Shown here: piece after piece, positions 63,545 through 64,000 of the stretch
Numbering within the stretch: position 1 is the stretch's first letter
Layout of the letters: each line of letters begins with the position of its first letter
DNA from: Ooceraea biroi
Lineage: Eukaryota > Arthropoda > Insecta > Hymenoptera > Formicidae
Assembly (NCBI RefSeq): GCF_003672135.1
Contig: NC_039514.1
Location: 8,173,787 to 8,237,786, forward strand
Direction: 5' to 3'
DNA: 64,000 nt
Program-made: the position numbers and the translations under genes
Notes under the pieces: model-generated
What the model saw: the letters and a program-made list of their open reading frames with translations, nothing else
Database searches by the model: none
What the model was told of the DNA's origin: nothing

Positions 63545-64000
63545 TACACCCACAGAAAAGATTTCTGGACTTAATGCTATTACTCTTTAATCTATCATAA
63601 AATAAGATCGCTATAGCGACAATCATATTTATTATTGAAAAGAAGCATATTTTAATCTTGAATAGAAAATTCGAAAATCTAGATTCAAATAATCTTGGTG
63701 CTATCACATTAATTTTCTCAGAAGGATTTAGATAAAAATTTGTAGCAAGTTCAAAATATTCTTGATTTCAGAATATTGTGAGATCTAAAAGACATCTTAT
63801 TCTATTCTTGTAAGAGAATTTGTAGAATCTGCACAAAACGGCCAATATTTATGTGTTGCAATCGAAAATCGGGAAAGTGTTTCTGTTATTTACAATGAAT
63901 AAGTGCAAAAGATATGGAAATGTCTTATCTCGAATCTTATTTCTCAAGTAAGTATATTGTATATACTTACTTACATTTCCATATCTTTTAATATTTCTTG
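63545..64000 (-). mobile_element. Hairpin-ended repeat element, copy B (cut by window end)
   Basis: Inverted, about 95 percent similar copy of 30284-30789 by eye. Its terminal motif cccacagaaaagatttctgg starts at 63549, and the hairpin arm begins aaaacggccaatatttatg at 63835. The small palindrome aagtatattgtatatactt lies near 63951-63970. The rest of the hairpin continues beyond 64000. Confidence 0.72.

Overview
The window is animal nuclear DNA, most likely from an insect and probably a hymenopteran such as an ant. Coding sequence is sparse and split by GT-AG introns of 0.4 to 13.9 kb. Two mariner lineages and several terminal-inverted-repeat or fold-back elements lie between the exons, and the one host protein seen is an animal-specific collagen receptor kinase. 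The species is inferred from general character, not from any diagnostic marker.

One host gene dominates. Thirteen exons on the + strand, from 11572 to 62179, encode a discoidin domain receptor tyrosine kinase (Ddr). In order they give most of the collagen-binding discoidin domain (exons a, b), the discoidin-like domain (c-e), an extracellular juxtamembrane stretch (f), a transmembrane helix (g), a Pro/Tyr-rich cytoplasmic juxtamembrane region (h, i and the start of j), and the kinase from the glycine loop to the end of the activation segment (j-m). All twelve junctions keep one reading frame, for about 753 codons. The signal peptide and the start of the discoidin domain were not found upstream. 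The rest of the kinase C-lobe lies beyond 64000, so the gene is open at both ends.

The stretch 1-11571 has no recognisable gene. It holds a composite tandem array (715-2329) with tRNA-like A and B boxes, a piggyBac-like MITE (3628-4295), and a 1.5-kb fold-back element with 8-bp target duplications (5479-7009) that contains a second, GC-rich palindrome.

The Ddr introns carry four defective mariners: one pair of one lineage in opposite orientation (23621-24921, 39054-40352) and one pair of another in the same orientation (48933-50192, 58812-60065). They also carry two copies of a 0.77-kb element that keeps only the two ends of a transposase (21007-21767, 34253-35025), a non-LTR retrotransposon tail (about 28895-29119), a fold-back element (41669-42447), a TA-flanked MITE (46698-47197), and two copies of another hairpin-ended repeat (30284-30789 and 63545 to the window end).

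The most notable host observation is that the kinase has unusual residues at several diagnostic positions: DLG for DFG, Leu at the inferred gatekeeper, and Phe in place of the second Tyr of the YY pair. The Lys, Glu, HRD and glycine-loop residues are kept.
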